From: an uncultured Mucilaginibacter sp.
GTDB taxonomy: Bacteria > Bacteroidota > Bacteroidia > Sphingobacteriales > Sphingobacteriaceae
Assembly (NCBI RefSeq): GCF_903893715.1
Contig: NZ_CAITNG010000129.1
Span: 25,620-89,619 of the forward strand
Direction: 5' to 3'
Length of the DNA stretch: 64,000 bases
Positions 26,810 through 36,194 of this stretch are shown in pieces (the first letter of the stretch is position 1; every line of letters begins with the position of its first letter). Both the position numbers and the translations under genes were made by a program. The notes beneath the pieces are model-generated. The model saw only the letters and a list, made by a program, of their open reading frames with translations. It did no database searches and had not been told where the DNA came from.

Positions 26810-28936
26810 CTAAACTTTAGCTTCAGGTTTTGGCAACAACGCTTTACGCGAAAGTTTCAATTTACCTTGTTTGTCTACATCAAGCAATTTAACACGAACT
26901 TCATCGCCTACATTGAATATTCCATCCATTGTTTCGATACGTTTGTGGTCAATTTCAGATATGTGCAATAAACCGTCTTTGCCCGGCATGATCTCAACGA
27001 ATGCACCAAAAGGCATAATCGAACGAACCTTACCTTCGTAAATTTCGCCAACTTCGGGTTTGGCTGCTATGGCGCGGATGCGTTTAACAGCAGCATCAAT
27101 AGCGGCTTTGTTGTCGGCAAATATCTGAACGATACCTTGGTTGTCTTTCTCTTCGATAGAGATGGTTGAACCGGTTTCGCGTTGCATTTCCTGGATGATC
27201 TTGCCACCGGGACCGATAACGGCACCGATAAATTCTTTATCAATACGCAGTTCAACAATACGCGGAGCGTGTGGTTTAAAGTCTTCGCGAGGCGCGGTAA
27301 TGGTTTTGGCCATTTCGCCTAAGATATGTAAACGGCCTTCTTTAGCCTGGTTTAACGCGTTGGTCAATACCTCGTACGATAAACCATTTATTTTCAAGTC
27401 CATTTGCACAGCAACAATACCGTTTTTGGTACCGGTTACTTTAAAGTCCATATCGCCCAAGTGGTCTTCATCACCCAAAATATCCGAAAGGATAGCGTAT
27501 TTTGTTCCCATTTCGTTGGTGATCAAACCCATGGCAATACCCGATACCGGGTTGCTGATCTTGATACCTGCATCCATCAAAGCCAGTGTACCGGCGCAAA
27601 CCGTAGCCATTGATGATGAACCATTCGATTCCAAAATATCAGAAACGATACGGATAGTATACGGGTTTTGATCATCGGCTGGTAATACACGTTTTAACGA
27701 ACGCATAGCTAAATTACCGTGCCCAATCTCACGACGGCCTGCTCCCCTGTTTGGACGAACTTCACCGGTTGAGAAACCTGGGAAATTATAGTGCAGCAGG
27801 AATTTTTGGTAACCGTTGATAAACGCGCCATCAATCATTTGCTCATCATCCTTAGCACCTAAGGTAACTGTTGTTAACGATTGTGTTTCGCCACGTGTAA
27901 ATACAGCCGAACCGTGAGCTGAAGGCAAATAACCTACTTCGCTCCATATCGGGCGTATCTGAGTGGTGGTACGGCCATCTAAACGCTTGCCTTCATCTAA
28001 AACAAGGTTGCGGATAGCATCATACTCAACATCGTGATAGTATTTTTTAGCTAACGATTTAGTGATGTCATCTATCTCACCTAAAGTAGCGATATACGTA
28101 TCCCTAACTTCTTTGAATTTTGCGGAACGCTCGTCTTTACCCGATGCAGCGCTGGCTACAGCGTAAACCTGATCGTAAGTGGCAGCGTAGATGGCTTTTT
28201 TAAGCTCTTCGTTGCTGTGTTCGTGGTTATAGGTGCGTTTTACAGTTTTGTTCAGTTCGGCAGTTAATTCTTTTTGAATCAAGCATTGTACTTTAATAGC
28301 AGTATGGGCAAATTTAATGGCTTCAACCAATTCTGCTTCCTGTATTTCGGCGCTTTCGCCTTCCACCATATTGATGTCGTGCTCGCTTCCTGCTACTATA
28401 AACTCTAATGTGGCATTTTTTAATTGGCTTAAAGTTGGGTTGATTACCAATTTTCCATCAATTTTAGCCACGCGTACTTCTGATATCGGGCCGTTGAAAG
28501 GGATATCAGAACAAGCCAATGCTGCCGATGCGGCTAAACCTGCCAAACAATCGGGCATGATATCTTTATCAGCCGATATCAACGAAATCATTACCTGGGT
28601 GTCGGCATGATAATCGTCAGGGAACATAGGGCGCAATGCACGGTCAACCAAACGCGAGATCAAAACCTCGTAATCTGATAAACGTGCCTCACGACGTAAA
28701 AATCCACCAGGGATACGACCGGTAGCAGCATATTTTTCTTGATAATCTACAGATAGCGGAAGGAAATCAGTTCCTTCTTTTGCTTCCGGCGATGACACTA
28801 CAGTAGCCAATAACATGGTATCACCCATTTTGATGACTACCGAGCCATCGGCTTGTTTGGCCAGCTTACCTGTTTCAATTTCGATGGTGCGGCCGTCACC
28901 AAGATCGATAATTTTTTTAATTACGTTTAAACTCAT
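26810..28936 (-). CDS. pnp: Polyribonucleotide nucleotidyltransferase (PNPase)
   Basis: The product is a phosphorolytic 3'-5' exoribonuclease of 708 residues. The start at 28936 gives [20 protein letters not shown]; a GTG at 28957 is less likely. Two RNase PH-like domains flank a helical linker. A KH domain ([15 protein letters not shown]) and an S1 domain ([20 protein letters not shown]) follow near the C-terminus. The catalytic-region motif [18 protein letters not shown] is present. It is downstream of rpsO, as in many bacteria, but a terminator lies between them. Confidence 0.96.
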   Translation of the reverse strand: MSLNVIKKIIDLGDGRTIEIETGKLAKQADGSVVIKMGDTMLLATVVSSPEAKEGTDFLPLSVDYQEKYAATGRIPGGFLRREARLSDYEVLISRLVDRALRPMFPDDYHADTQVMISLISADKDIMPDCLAGLAASAALACSDIPFNGPISEVRVAKIDGKLVINPTLSQLKNATLEFIVAGSEHDINMVEGESAEIQEAELVEAIKFAHTAIKVQCLIQKELTAELNKTVKRTYNHEHSNEELKKAIYAATYDQVYAVASAASGKDERSAKFKEVRDTYIATLGEIDDITKSLAKKYYHDVEYDAIRNLVLDEGKRLDGRTTTQIRPIWSEVGYLPSAHGSAVFTRGETQSLTTVTLGAKDDEQMIDGAFINGYQKFLLHYNFPGFSTGEVRPNRGAGRREIGHGNLAMRSLKRVLPADDQNPYTIRIVSDILESNGSSSMATVCAGTLALMDAGIKISNPVSGIAMGLITNEMGTKYAILSDILGDEDHLGDMDFKVTGTKNGIVAVQMDLKINGLSYEVLTNALNQAKEGRLHILGEMAKTITAPREDFKPHAPRIVELRIDKEFIGAVIGPGGKIIQEMQRETGSTISIEEKDNQGIVQIFADNKAAIDAAVKRIRAIAAKPEVGEIYEGKVRSIMPFGAFVEIMPGKDGLLHISEIDHKRIETMDGIFNVGDEVRVKLLDVDKQGKLKLSRKALLPKPEAKV

Positions 28937-29005
28937 TTTGTTTTTGTTTTGGCACACTTTTCATCTTTTGAATGTGCCGGTTTTTATTGTGATTTATTAT
29001 TCGGA

Positions 29006-29013
29006 CAAAAGTA
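29006..29013 (-). promoter_or_regulatory. Candidate -7 box (TACTTTTG) for pnp
   Basis: The - strand match to TAnnTTTG is exact. It lies directly after the rpsO terminator and about 70 bp before the pnp start, so pnp may have its own promoter. No -33 element at good spacing. Confidence 0.4.
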
Positions 29014-29044
29014 AAAAAGCCATCTCCAAAAGAGATGGCTTTTT
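29014..29044 (-). terminator. Rho-independent terminator after rpsO
   Basis: The 13-bp stem AAAAAGCCATCTC / GAGATGGCTTTTT has a short A-rich loop. It is placed just after the rpsO stop on the - strand. Confidence 0.85.
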
Positions 29045-29062
29045 AGTAAAATACCAAAAGAG

Positions 29063-29341
29063 TTATTTAATAATGTCGCGCAGCTCGAGAGCTTTGATAA
29101 TGGCACGATACCTGTTAATATCTTTTTTGTAAAGGTATGCCAACAACGAGCGGCGTTTACCTACTAATTTTTGAAGCGACAATTGTGTTGAAAAATCTTT
29201 CTTGTTATTTCTCAAATGGCCGGTAAGGTGTGCAATACGTTGTGTAAATAAAGCCACCTGTGCTTCGGTTGAACCTGTGTTGGTAGCAGCGCCACCATGT
29301 TTTGCGAAAATCTCTTGTTTCCACTCAGTACTTAAATACAT
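29063..29341 (-). CDS. rpsO: 30S ribosomal protein S15
   Basis: The 92 residues match S15, including NTGSTEAQVALFTQRIAHL and the 16S rRNA-binding region LVGKRRSLLAYLYKKD. S15 binds the central domain of 16S rRNA early in small-subunit assembly. It is upstream of pnp, the usual order. Confidence 0.97.
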   Translation of the reverse strand: MYLSTEWKQEIFAKHGGAATNTGSTEAQVALFTQRIAHLTGHLRNNKKDFSTQLSLQKLVGKRRSLLAYLYKKDINRYRAIIKALELRDIIK

Positions 29342-29386
29342 TACTTGAATAATATTAAAGCGTTAAATAATTTTGTTAATTGGGTG

Positions 29387-29394
29387 CAAAGGTA
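29387..29394 (-). promoter_or_regulatory. Candidate -7 box (TACCTTTG) for rpsO
   Basis: The - strand match to TAnnTTTG is exact, about 46 bp before the rpsO start. The -33 region is A/T-rich without a well-spaced TTTG. Confidence 0.45.
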
Positions 29395-29536
29395 ACTAAA
29401 TAAATCAAAACTTAAAATCCAAAAAGCAAAATAAAACAACCTGTAGGCTTCAGCGTTAATCCTTTAAAGGTTTTGATTCTCAGCCCGATTGGGCAATTAC
29501 TTTTTAATTTTTACTTTTGACCTTTATTTTATTTTT

Positions 29537-29959
29537 ATGCCACATAATTCCCTTTACCGAACCTTCGAAACCGAACTGCGCGTGCGCCCTGATGATATCG
29601 ATATGTTTCAGCACGTGCATAACAGCAAATACCTTGACTATGTATTGGCCGCCCGTTACGATCAAATGGAGCATTGCTATGGCATGAGCATGGAAACCTT
29701 TATGGAACAAGGTTACGGTTGGGTGGTAAAAGCCGTAGAGATCAACTTTAAACGAGCCCTAACCCTTGGCGAATATTTTACCGTACGTACCGCTATCGAA
29801 ACCATCAACGAACGTGGCTGCCGTGTCATCTTCAGTATCATCAGCAAACTGACCGAAAAAATAAGCGCCGATGGCTGGTTCGATTTTGTGATGATCGATA
29901 TCAAAACCAATAAAGGCATCAGGATACCTGAGTCTATAATGGATCATTACCTCATTTGA
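29537..29959 (+). CDS. Acyl-CoA thioesterase, hotdog fold (4HBT/YbgC-like)
   Basis: The 140-residue protein starts at 29537 (MPHNSLYRTFETELRVRPDD). The hotdog motif RPDDIDMFQHVHNSKYLDY carries the Asp and the helix N-terminal His region found in 4-hydroxybenzoyl-CoA thioesterase-type enzymes. It hydrolyses an acyl-CoA in the cytoplasm; the substrate cannot be read from sequence. It stands alone. Confidence 0.82.
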   Translation: MPHNSLYRTFETELRVRPDDIDMFQHVHNSKYLDYVLAARYDQMEHCYGMSMETFMEQGYGWVVKAVEINFKRALTLGEYFTVRTAIETINERGCRVIFSIISKLTEKISADGWFDFVMIDIKTNKGIRIPESIMDHYLI

Positions 29960-29962
29960 CGA

Positions 29963-30068
29963 TGTGCAAATTAGTAAATTTGCGGATGTGCAAATGCTAT
30001 TAATTGTTTAATTTTTTAATTTCTTACCAATCATTTTCACATTTTCTAATTTGCACATATGCACATTC
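29963..30068. repeat. TGTGCAAATTAG repeat region and left 31-bp direct repeat
   Basis: ATGTGCAAATTAG near 29963 is mirrored by CTAATTTGCACAT near 30046, giving an inverted pair. A 31-bp segment at 30038-30068 recurs in direct orientation at 31038-31068 with 27 of 31 matches, exactly 1000 bp away. Confidence 0.6.
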
Positions 30069-30069
30069 C

Positions 30070-30807
30070 CTACCCTTGCTTTACATAATTTTTTAATGGC
30101 AGGTCGAGGTCAAAAAGGCCGTCGATAGCTAATTGTGCCATACGCCGGGCGCCGGCTGGGTTAAAATGGGTATTATCTTTCATGCCGTTGGGATAATATT
30201 TGTATTTGCCCGGTTCCACCCAGTTCCATAAGGCTTTTGATTGCTCATCTCCCAATTGCCTGATCACCATTTCGCTTTTACGCTGCATATCGATAAAAGC
30301 TACATTATACTTTGTGGCTACCTCGCGCACCACATCGGGGTACATGCCGTGGGTGTCCTGCAAAACACCGTTCACAAAGTTGCGGCGCGCCACAGGCGTC
30401 ATTAGTATGGGTATACCTTTCTTCTCTCTTGTTTCGGTAACAAATTTGATCAGGTTTGCCCGGTATTCATCCAGTGTGGTGCCTACACCGGGTTTCTCCA
30501 CCTTTTCGTCGTTATGGCCAAACTCTATAAAAACATAGTTACCGGGTTTAAGGCCTTCCAATACAGAGTCCCAACGTTTTTCGTTGATAAAGCTTTTGGT
30601 GCTGCGGCCGTTCATGGCGCGGTTGTCAATAGTAACATCGCCGGTAAAATACTCGCCGAACACCTGCCCCCAGCCCGTTTCCGGGAAAACATCGGGCGAT
30701 TTGTTGGCCATGGTCGAGTCGCCTATCATAAATATTTTAACAGGCGGTTTTGGGGCAAGGGGCAACAGGGTAATCATGCTGATAAGCAAACAGGCAAAGG
30801 CTTTCAT
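30070..30807 (-). CDS. Rhamnogalacturonan acetylesterase-like SGNH hydrolase, secreted
   Basis: The 245-residue protein has a signal peptide (MKAFACLLISMITLLPLAPK). The SGNH blocks are in order: MIGDSTMANKSP (Ser nucleophile), the Gly block in NRAMNGRSTKSF, FIEFGHNDE (Asn) and DNTHFNPAGARRM (Asp and His). The family removes acetyl groups from pectin rhamnogalacturonan. The start at 30807 is directly preceded by the tandem ACCCATAAAT motif; a longer frame to 30864 runs through that repeat and is rejected. It lies inside a 1-kb stretch bounded by direct repeats. Confidence 0.88.
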   Translation of the reverse strand: MKAFACLLISMITLLPLAPKPPVKIFMIGDSTMANKSPDVFPETGWGQVFGEYFTGDVTIDNRAMNGRSTKSFINEKRWDSVLEGLKPGNYVFIEFGHNDEKVEKPGVGTTLDEYRANLIKFVTETREKKGIPILMTPVARRNFVNGVLQDTHGMYPDVVREVATKYNVAFIDMQRKSEMVIRQLGDEQSKALWNWVEPGKYKYYPNGMKDNTHFNPAGARRMAQLAIDGLFDLDLPLKNYVKQG

Positions 30808-30952
30808 ATGGGTATTTATGGGTGTTGTTTTAATGTGCAAATGTGCCGATATGTAAATGTGCAAATTAGTACATGGGTATTTATGGGTATTCTTTTTTTT
30901 ATTTCGAAAGTTTCAGTTCCGTCTTCCATCGTTATGGGTATTTATGGGTGTT
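30808..30952 (-). repeat. Three tandem-spaced copies of the ACCCATAAAT motif
   Basis: Copies of ATGGGTATTTATGGGT (the motif read on the + strand) begin at 30808, 30873 and 30934, all in one orientation and 65 and 61 bp apart. The first abuts the acetylesterase start codon. The spacer between copies one and two carries the TGTGCAAAT words also seen at 29963 and 31031. Confidence 0.7.
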
Positions 30953-31037
30953 TTACCAAATCGTTATTGCCCATAATCGACAACTTGTCATTCACTACAA
31001 GATACCAAATTTTGTGCGCTTTATCAAAAAACATTTG

Positions 31038-31068
31038 CACATTTTCTCATCTACACATATGCAAATTC
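31038..31068. repeat. Right 31-bp direct repeat flanking the acetylesterase unit
   Basis: This copy matches 30038-30068 at 27 of 31 positions in the same orientation. The rest of the 30808-31084 gap holds the motif copies and no ORF I would support. Confidence 0.6.
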
Positions 31069-31084
31069 AAAAATTGTTAGGGGG

Positions 31085-33586
31085 CTACTTAACCAAATAA
31101 CTCCCCGTGGCATACACCGGTACACCCTTGTCGGTTATCCCCTGCACTACTACCCGGATATTGCTCTTAGGGTCGGCATTAAAAAAGCTAAGGGTAGCTT
31201 CGCCATTGGCATCGGTAACAATGTTTGGCTCCCAATGGATGGTACTGCGGATGTCTGGCTTGTTCAGGTCTTTACCGTTATCGTACAAAGGCTTGTAAAA
31301 GGTACGAGCCTCATAGTAACCATCGATATGCGAACTGACGGTATTTAACTGTACCTTATCGAAAGCATTAGGCTTGATATCCAGAAAAACGATGAACACA
31401 TCGCCGTTTGAGCCTGTGGCATATGATCCCGAGCTGTTAGCGGCCGAAACCGTTTGCCCCAATACGTGCCTTACGGTTACTTTATTAATCATGTCCATGG
31501 TCACGTCCAGGTACATACCGTTATTCAGGTCGTCCACATCTTCGCGCCCGTTTGCAAAAAACCGTGGTATAATCTGCGTCTGGCTATTGCGGTTTGTTTC
31601 TACGTTAAATTGGTTGCCTAAAAAATATACCGAATCCGCACCGTTTACATGCGCGCCGGGTATTTCGTGTATCATAAAATCGCGCAGCGAATTATAGAAA
31701 TAGTATTTGGATGAGATATCGTATTTTAAATCGGGATAGCCGAATTTGGTTGTAGTTTGATCGAACAACTGATCGTAATTCCTGCCCCTGATGTTTACCT
31801 GGTTCAGTTTTATGGTATCGGAAAGCCTTTGCTTGCCCCGCGAACGTACGGCATCGGCATTAAAAAAAGCCGTTTCGGTGGCCACATCCACGGTGTATTG
31901 GCGTACAACACTCGTCGGAGGCGTGCTTTTGTCTATCGAGTCCATTTGCAGCCATCCAACTTTATTGCGCTTTTCATCAAACGATGCCAATGTAATAGGC
32001 CGCTTACCAACTACCGTTAGGCCTTTAAAAAGATACCTGCCTGCACTGTCGGTTTTGGATAAATACTGTTGGCCTATGACGGCACCTTTAACCGTCAGCG
32101 ATACATTGGTAAAAGGTATTGGCTTATTCGCGAATTTTTCGCGCAAGGTACCCGTCAAAGCAAATCCGTTTTCAGCCGGGTAACTGATGCGTAGCGATGT
32201 ATCGGCCAAACGGCGCCAAACAAAATCGCGCCAGCCTTGTGTCATCAACAATAAATCTATCTGTTTAAAGCGGTTGGCATTGCTAACATCAAAAAGTTTT
32301 TCGGCGTGGTCTATTTTGCCCCGCACTTCCGATTGCAGCATAAGATATGATACGATGTTCCCCTGCCCTTGCGGTATTTCGGTCCCATCAACAACAGCTA
32401 CCGACAAATCGGCCTTTAGCGGGTGATTTGCCGGGTCGGTTGCTTTAATTTTAAGGGTAACCTTTCCTTTTGGCGAATAAGATAACTTATCAGTGCTTAC
32501 GGACAACGCTTTTGACGATACCGAATCGGGAATAAAGAACAAACGCTCGCATTGCGGGTGCAATTGTTTATCGTAAATAGTAATGCTCGAAACACCCGCC
32601 GGGAACTGCGTTTTTGGCAAAGTGGCACTGATTTGCAATCCATCAAACTTTACGGAAGCGTTCAAAACCCGCAAACCCGCATGCCTTGCAGCAAGTGTAA
32701 CTTCCTTATCGGGATTATCATCCAAAGTGGCCTGGTTGGTGCCGATGATGATACGTAAATGTGCAGAATCGGCCTCGCCCACGTGCAGGGTATACCCCTT
32801 TGCCAAAGGAGTTGGCAAAGCTGCGGTAAATGGTTGGTTATTGTTAAATACGCCTTTGGCGGTATAGGTTTTACCCGCTTCGGGCACAAAAACAAAAACC
32901 CCTACCCCCGCCGCGCTGCTGTTAAAGTGCGTAATGGTATCGCCGGTTGATGATATAACGGCAGCTTGCACTGTAATGTTTTTGCCATTAGGATCTTCGG
33001 CCTTAAAGGCAACGATATTCGTTACACCACTCACCATCGAACCTCCCTCGGGAAAAAACCGGATTGCCGATTTGCCTTTTAACAACGTGGAAGGTGTAGT
33101 TGCAATACCTTTAGTATTGCCACCTGTAACCGCGACAGCACCCCGTTTGTCGACAAGGGTATTAGAAACGGTGAGCGATTTTTCAAAAATAAAGTTATCG
33201 CCAAAGTTGCGCATCCAGTTGGTATAAGCCCTTAAACGGTAAGTACCGGCAGGGATAGAATCGGCCAAATGAAAATCGCCTTTGCCAAAGCCATTGTTCA
33301 TGTACACAATTTCGGAGTTGATGACCTTTGCTTCGGGCGATATCAGGTCGACATACAGATTATTACTGAAGCCGGCAGGTACTTTTGTTTGCGCGTCCAC
33401 CAGGTATGCCTTAAACCATATATCGTCGCCTGTACTGTAATAGTCCCGGTCGGTATGCAGGTATACCTTTTCAAAATACAGTTTAACCGGAGTCTTTGCC
33501 GCGACAGTTTGCCCGAACCCGTTAAAGTAAATGCACAGGCAAGCCGCAATAATGCTTAAGCCGCCAATCCGTTTTTTCGACATCAT
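31085..33586 (-). CDS. Large secreted MG2-like / degenerate TonB-plug protein (paralogue 2)
   Basis: The 833-residue protein has the same domain order as the genes at 17934 and 33588: a signal peptide, an MG2-like start (KVYLHTDRDYYSTGDDIWFK), the shared YTNWMRNFGDNFIFEK block and LLMTQGWRDFVWRRLADTSL. A regulatory-like beta domain and a plug-like segment (IIPRFFANGREDVDD, MDMINKVTVRHVLG) follow, then the A2M-like end RSTIHWEPNIVTDANGEA. No barrel is present. It lies 1 bp after paralogue 3, so the two are co-transcribed and may form a pair. Two Met codons (33586 and 33583) could start it. Confidence 0.75.
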   Translation of the reverse strand: MMSKKRIGGLSIIAACLCIYFNGFGQTVAAKTPVKLYFEKVYLHTDRDYYSTGDDIWFKAYLVDAQTKVPAGFSNNLYVDLISPEAKVINSEIVYMNNGFGKGDFHLADSIPAGTYRLRAYTNWMRNFGDNFIFEKSLTVSNTLVDKRGAVAVTGGNTKGIATTPSTLLKGKSAIRFFPEGGSMVSGVTNIVAFKAEDPNGKNITVQAAVISSTGDTITHFNSSAAGVGVFVFVPEAGKTYTAKGVFNNNQPFTAALPTPLAKGYTLHVGEADSAHLRIIIGTNQATLDDNPDKEVTLAARHAGLRVLNASVKFDGLQISATLPKTQFPAGVSSITIYDKQLHPQCERLFFIPDSVSSKALSVSTDKLSYSPKGKVTLKIKATDPANHPLKADLSVAVVDGTEIPQGQGNIVSYLMLQSEVRGKIDHAEKLFDVSNANRFKQIDLLLMTQGWRDFVWRRLADTSLRISYPAENGFALTGTLREKFANKPIPFTNVSLTVKGAVIGQQYLSKTDSAGRYLFKGLTVVGKRPITLASFDEKRNKVGWLQMDSIDKSTPPTSVVRQYTVDVATETAFFNADAVRSRGKQRLSDTIKLNQVNIRGRNYDQLFDQTTTKFGYPDLKYDISSKYYFYNSLRDFMIHEIPGAHVNGADSVYFLGNQFNVETNRNSQTQIIPRFFANGREDVDDLNNGMYLDVTMDMINKVTVRHVLGQTVSAANSSGSYATGSNGDVFIVFLDIKPNAFDKVQLNTVSSHIDGYYEARTFYKPLYDNGKDLNKPDIRSTIHWEPNIVTDANGEATLSFFNADPKSNIRVVVQGITDKGVPVYATGSYLVK

Positions 33587-33587
33587 G

Positions 33588-36032
33588 TTATTTTATATTA
33601 TAGCCGGTGGTGGCTGTAATTGGTATCCCTTTATCAGTCAAACCCTGCACTAAAACCCTTATTTTCGATTTTGGGTCGGCATTATAGTACGAAATGGTAG
33701 CCTGCCCGTTTGCATCGGTAACAATCATTGGTTCCCAATGTATGGTAGTGCGTTGGTCGCTTTTGGTTGACGAGTACTCGTAATTAGGCGCATAAAACGT
33801 GCGTGCATTGTAGTAGCCCGAAACATCCTCATCCACCAAACTAAACTCTTTTTTCCCATATGCCGATGGTTTTAGGGTAAGGTACACCAATATCCTGTCG
33901 CCGCCGCCCATACTTACCAAATGCCTTACCGATACGGTGATGATCTGGTCCATGGTCAAATTATAATAGTCTATTCGGTCGTAGGTGTCTTCGCGGCCGT
34001 CTACTAAAAATCTCGGGAATATTTTTTGCCCACCAAAAAGGAACATAATCCCACTATCTTTATCGGGGTTGGTTATAGCGCCCGGCACTTTGTGCACCAA
34101 AAAGTCTTCCAAATCTTTCCAGGTATAGTCGGCTTTGTTGATATTAAACTCATATTCCGGGTAACCAAACGACGTCAAAGTTTCGTTCAATAAAGTCACC
34201 GTTTTGGGCTTGTCGGTAATATTAACCTGTTTCAATTGCACCACGTTCGAAATCTTAAACTTATTGGCCTCGTTTACCCTTACACTGCTTGCTTGCTCAA
34301 AGGCAACCACCTGCGGGCTTGGTTCTTCAGTATAAACCGGCGCTGGTGTTACAGGTAACGGGTCGTTTGCCAAAGTATCCAAAAACAACCAACCCGATTT
34401 TTTGCCGCGATCATCGCGCGATGTTAATTTGAGCGTTTGATTACCGTACAGCTCAATGCCATCAAGGTAATATTTGCCGTCCTTATCGGTTTGGGCAGTA
34501 AAAAACTTATTGCCCTTTGCACCGGGGGCATATAAGGTAATGTTCATATTAGGAATGGCTTTATTCACGAGCACAGAACGCAGTCTCCCCGATACGGTAA
34601 AACCCGCTTCGGGCAGGTAACTCAGCTTTATCGTCGAATCCTGCAGGCGTTTCCAAACAAAATCGCGCCAGCCCTGAGTCAACAACAACAGGTCGAGCTG
34701 TTTAAAACGGCTCGCGTTATGCACATCAAAGTATTGGGCGGCGTTCTCTATTTTTCCTCGAATGTCGGATTGCAGCCACAAATAAGCTGCTATATTGCTT
34801 TCATCAGCAGGGACTACGGTTTCGTCGACAACAGCTAATGAAAGATTGGCCAATACCGGTTTACTCTTGCTATCGGTGGCCGTAATGGTGAGCGTTGTTT
34901 TTTCTTTTGAGGCATAGGTACCTTTATCGGTCACAACCTTCAGGTCGACATTATTTTTCGGGTTGATATAAACCAGCCTCTCGCAATTGGGGTGCAATTG
35001 GTCATCGTACAAAATAACGCTGCTGATGCCCGCAGACAGTTGCGCTTTAGGGATATTGACCGCCATTTGCATAGCATTTAGCGGAAATTTTGCTTCAAAT
35101 TGGTATTTATCGGCATGCTTGGTGGCCAGCGTTAAATTTTTGCCCTTATTTTTATCGAACGTGTTCTGATTGGTGCTGATAATAACCTGCACGTTGGCTG
35201 TGTCGGAATTATTGATGCGGATGGCGTAGCCTTCACTCATCACATCGGGCAATTGGGTAAAAAATGTTTGGCCGTTTTTATAGGTACCATTCACCTGATA
35301 CGTTGCGCCTGCTGCCGGCAATATGGTGAAGCTGCCTAAGCCCAAATCGGTACTTTCAAAATGTGCTACCAGGTCACCCTGCGGCGATTTCACATTGCCG
35401 CTTACCTTCACCCCTTTGCCCATGGCATCTTCGGCCTTAAAGCCAACCACTGTGGCCACCCCGTCAACCATGGAGCCACCCTCGGGGAAGAAATTTATTT
35501 TATAAGTTTCCGCAATATCTACCGGCTCCACCTCGGTGGCTTTACTACGCTTGCCCGGTCCTTTTACTGTGGGATTGGCTGCTTTTACACCCGGCACGCT
35601 GTGTATGGTGAGTTGTTTATCGAAAACAAAATTGTCACCAAAATTGCGCATCCAGTTGGTGTAGGCCTTTAAATGATATACACCCTCCGGTACCGAATCT
35701 GTCAGTTTAAAATCGCCAACGCCCATACCGCTGTCCAAACGTAGTATCTCGCGCGACATGATCTTGGCATCGGGCGAAATCAAATCGATATACAGGTTAT
35801 TGCTGGTGTAGGTGGGATAATTGCTCAAACCATTCACCAGATAAGCCTTAAACCAAATATCATCGCCGGTAGCATAATAGTCGCGGTCGGTATGCACATA
35901 CACTTTCTCAAAAAACAAGGCGAAGTTTTTAGGCGGGGGCGTGGTGTTAACTTGCTTTTTTTGCGCTCGAGATACTTGCGCCGTAAACATGAACGCGCCA
36001 AGTAAAATAACAACAAATAAATTTGATTTCAT
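33588..36032 (-). CDS. Large secreted MG2-like / degenerate TonB-plug protein (paralogue 3)
   Basis: The 814-residue protein has a signal peptide (MKSNLFVVILLGAFMFTAQV) and KVYVHTDRDYYATGDDIWFK. It shares the YTNWMRNFGDNFVFDK and LLLTQGWRDFVWKRLQDS blocks with the other two paralogues. The plug-like part reads IFPRFLVDGREDTYD and MDQIITVSVRHLVSMGGGDR, and the end reads RTTIHWEPMIVTDANGQA. It is first in a two-gene unit. Function is unknown; a surface or periplasmic role is inferred from the signal peptide and family. Confidence 0.75.
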   Translation of the reverse strand: MKSNLFVVILLGAFMFTAQVSRAQKKQVNTTPPPKNFALFFEKVYVHTDRDYYATGDDIWFKAYLVNGLSNYPTYTSNNLYIDLISPDAKIMSREILRLDSGMGVGDFKLTDSVPEGVYHLKAYTNWMRNFGDNFVFDKQLTIHSVPGVKAANPTVKGPGKRSKATEVEPVDIAETYKINFFPEGGSMVDGVATVVGFKAEDAMGKGVKVSGNVKSPQGDLVAHFESTDLGLGSFTILPAAGATYQVNGTYKNGQTFFTQLPDVMSEGYAIRINNSDTANVQVIISTNQNTFDKNKGKNLTLATKHADKYQFEAKFPLNAMQMAVNIPKAQLSAGISSVILYDDQLHPNCERLVYINPKNNVDLKVVTDKGTYASKEKTTLTITATDSKSKPVLANLSLAVVDETVVPADESNIAAYLWLQSDIRGKIENAAQYFDVHNASRFKQLDLLLLTQGWRDFVWKRLQDSTIKLSYLPEAGFTVSGRLRSVLVNKAIPNMNITLYAPGAKGNKFFTAQTDKDGKYYLDGIELYGNQTLKLTSRDDRGKKSGWLFLDTLANDPLPVTPAPVYTEEPSPQVVAFEQASSVRVNEANKFKISNVVQLKQVNITDKPKTVTLLNETLTSFGYPEYEFNINKADYTWKDLEDFLVHKVPGAITNPDKDSGIMFLFGGQKIFPRFLVDGREDTYDRIDYYNLTMDQIITVSVRHLVSMGGGDRILVYLTLKPSAYGKKEFSLVDEDVSGYYNARTFYAPNYEYSSTKSDQRTTIHWEPMIVTDANGQATISYYNADPKSKIRVLVQGLTDKGIPITATTGYNIK

Positions 36033-36143
36033 TTAGGATAGGAAGATGTAATTACAGGTTAAATGAGGTTAGACTTAAAAGTGCGAAATAGTTTAAACGT
36101 AACCGTCCTGAACTGTCATGGTATGGTGGTTTTTTGGGGCAAA

Positions 36144-36178
36144 AAAAAGCCGCCCGGATATTTATCGGGACGGCTTTT
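36144..36178 (-). terminator. Rho-independent terminator after the SlyD-like gene
   Basis: The hairpin has arms AAAAGCCGcCCGGAT and ATCGGGaCGGCTTTT (one mismatch). On the - strand it lies 17 bp after the stop at 36195 and is followed by a T-run. Confidence 0.85.
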
Positions 36179-36194
36179 ATAATGTCTATATTTC

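Noticed and set aside
30808..30952. CRISPR array from the three regularly spaced repeats
   Set aside because: Repeat units are 16-19 bp, AT-rich, with only three copies and spacers over 40 bp; no cas genes.
30038..31068. Transposon with terminal inverted repeats around the acetylesterase
   Set aside because: The long flanking repeats are direct, not inverted, and no transposase is inside; kept only as a direct-repeat unit.
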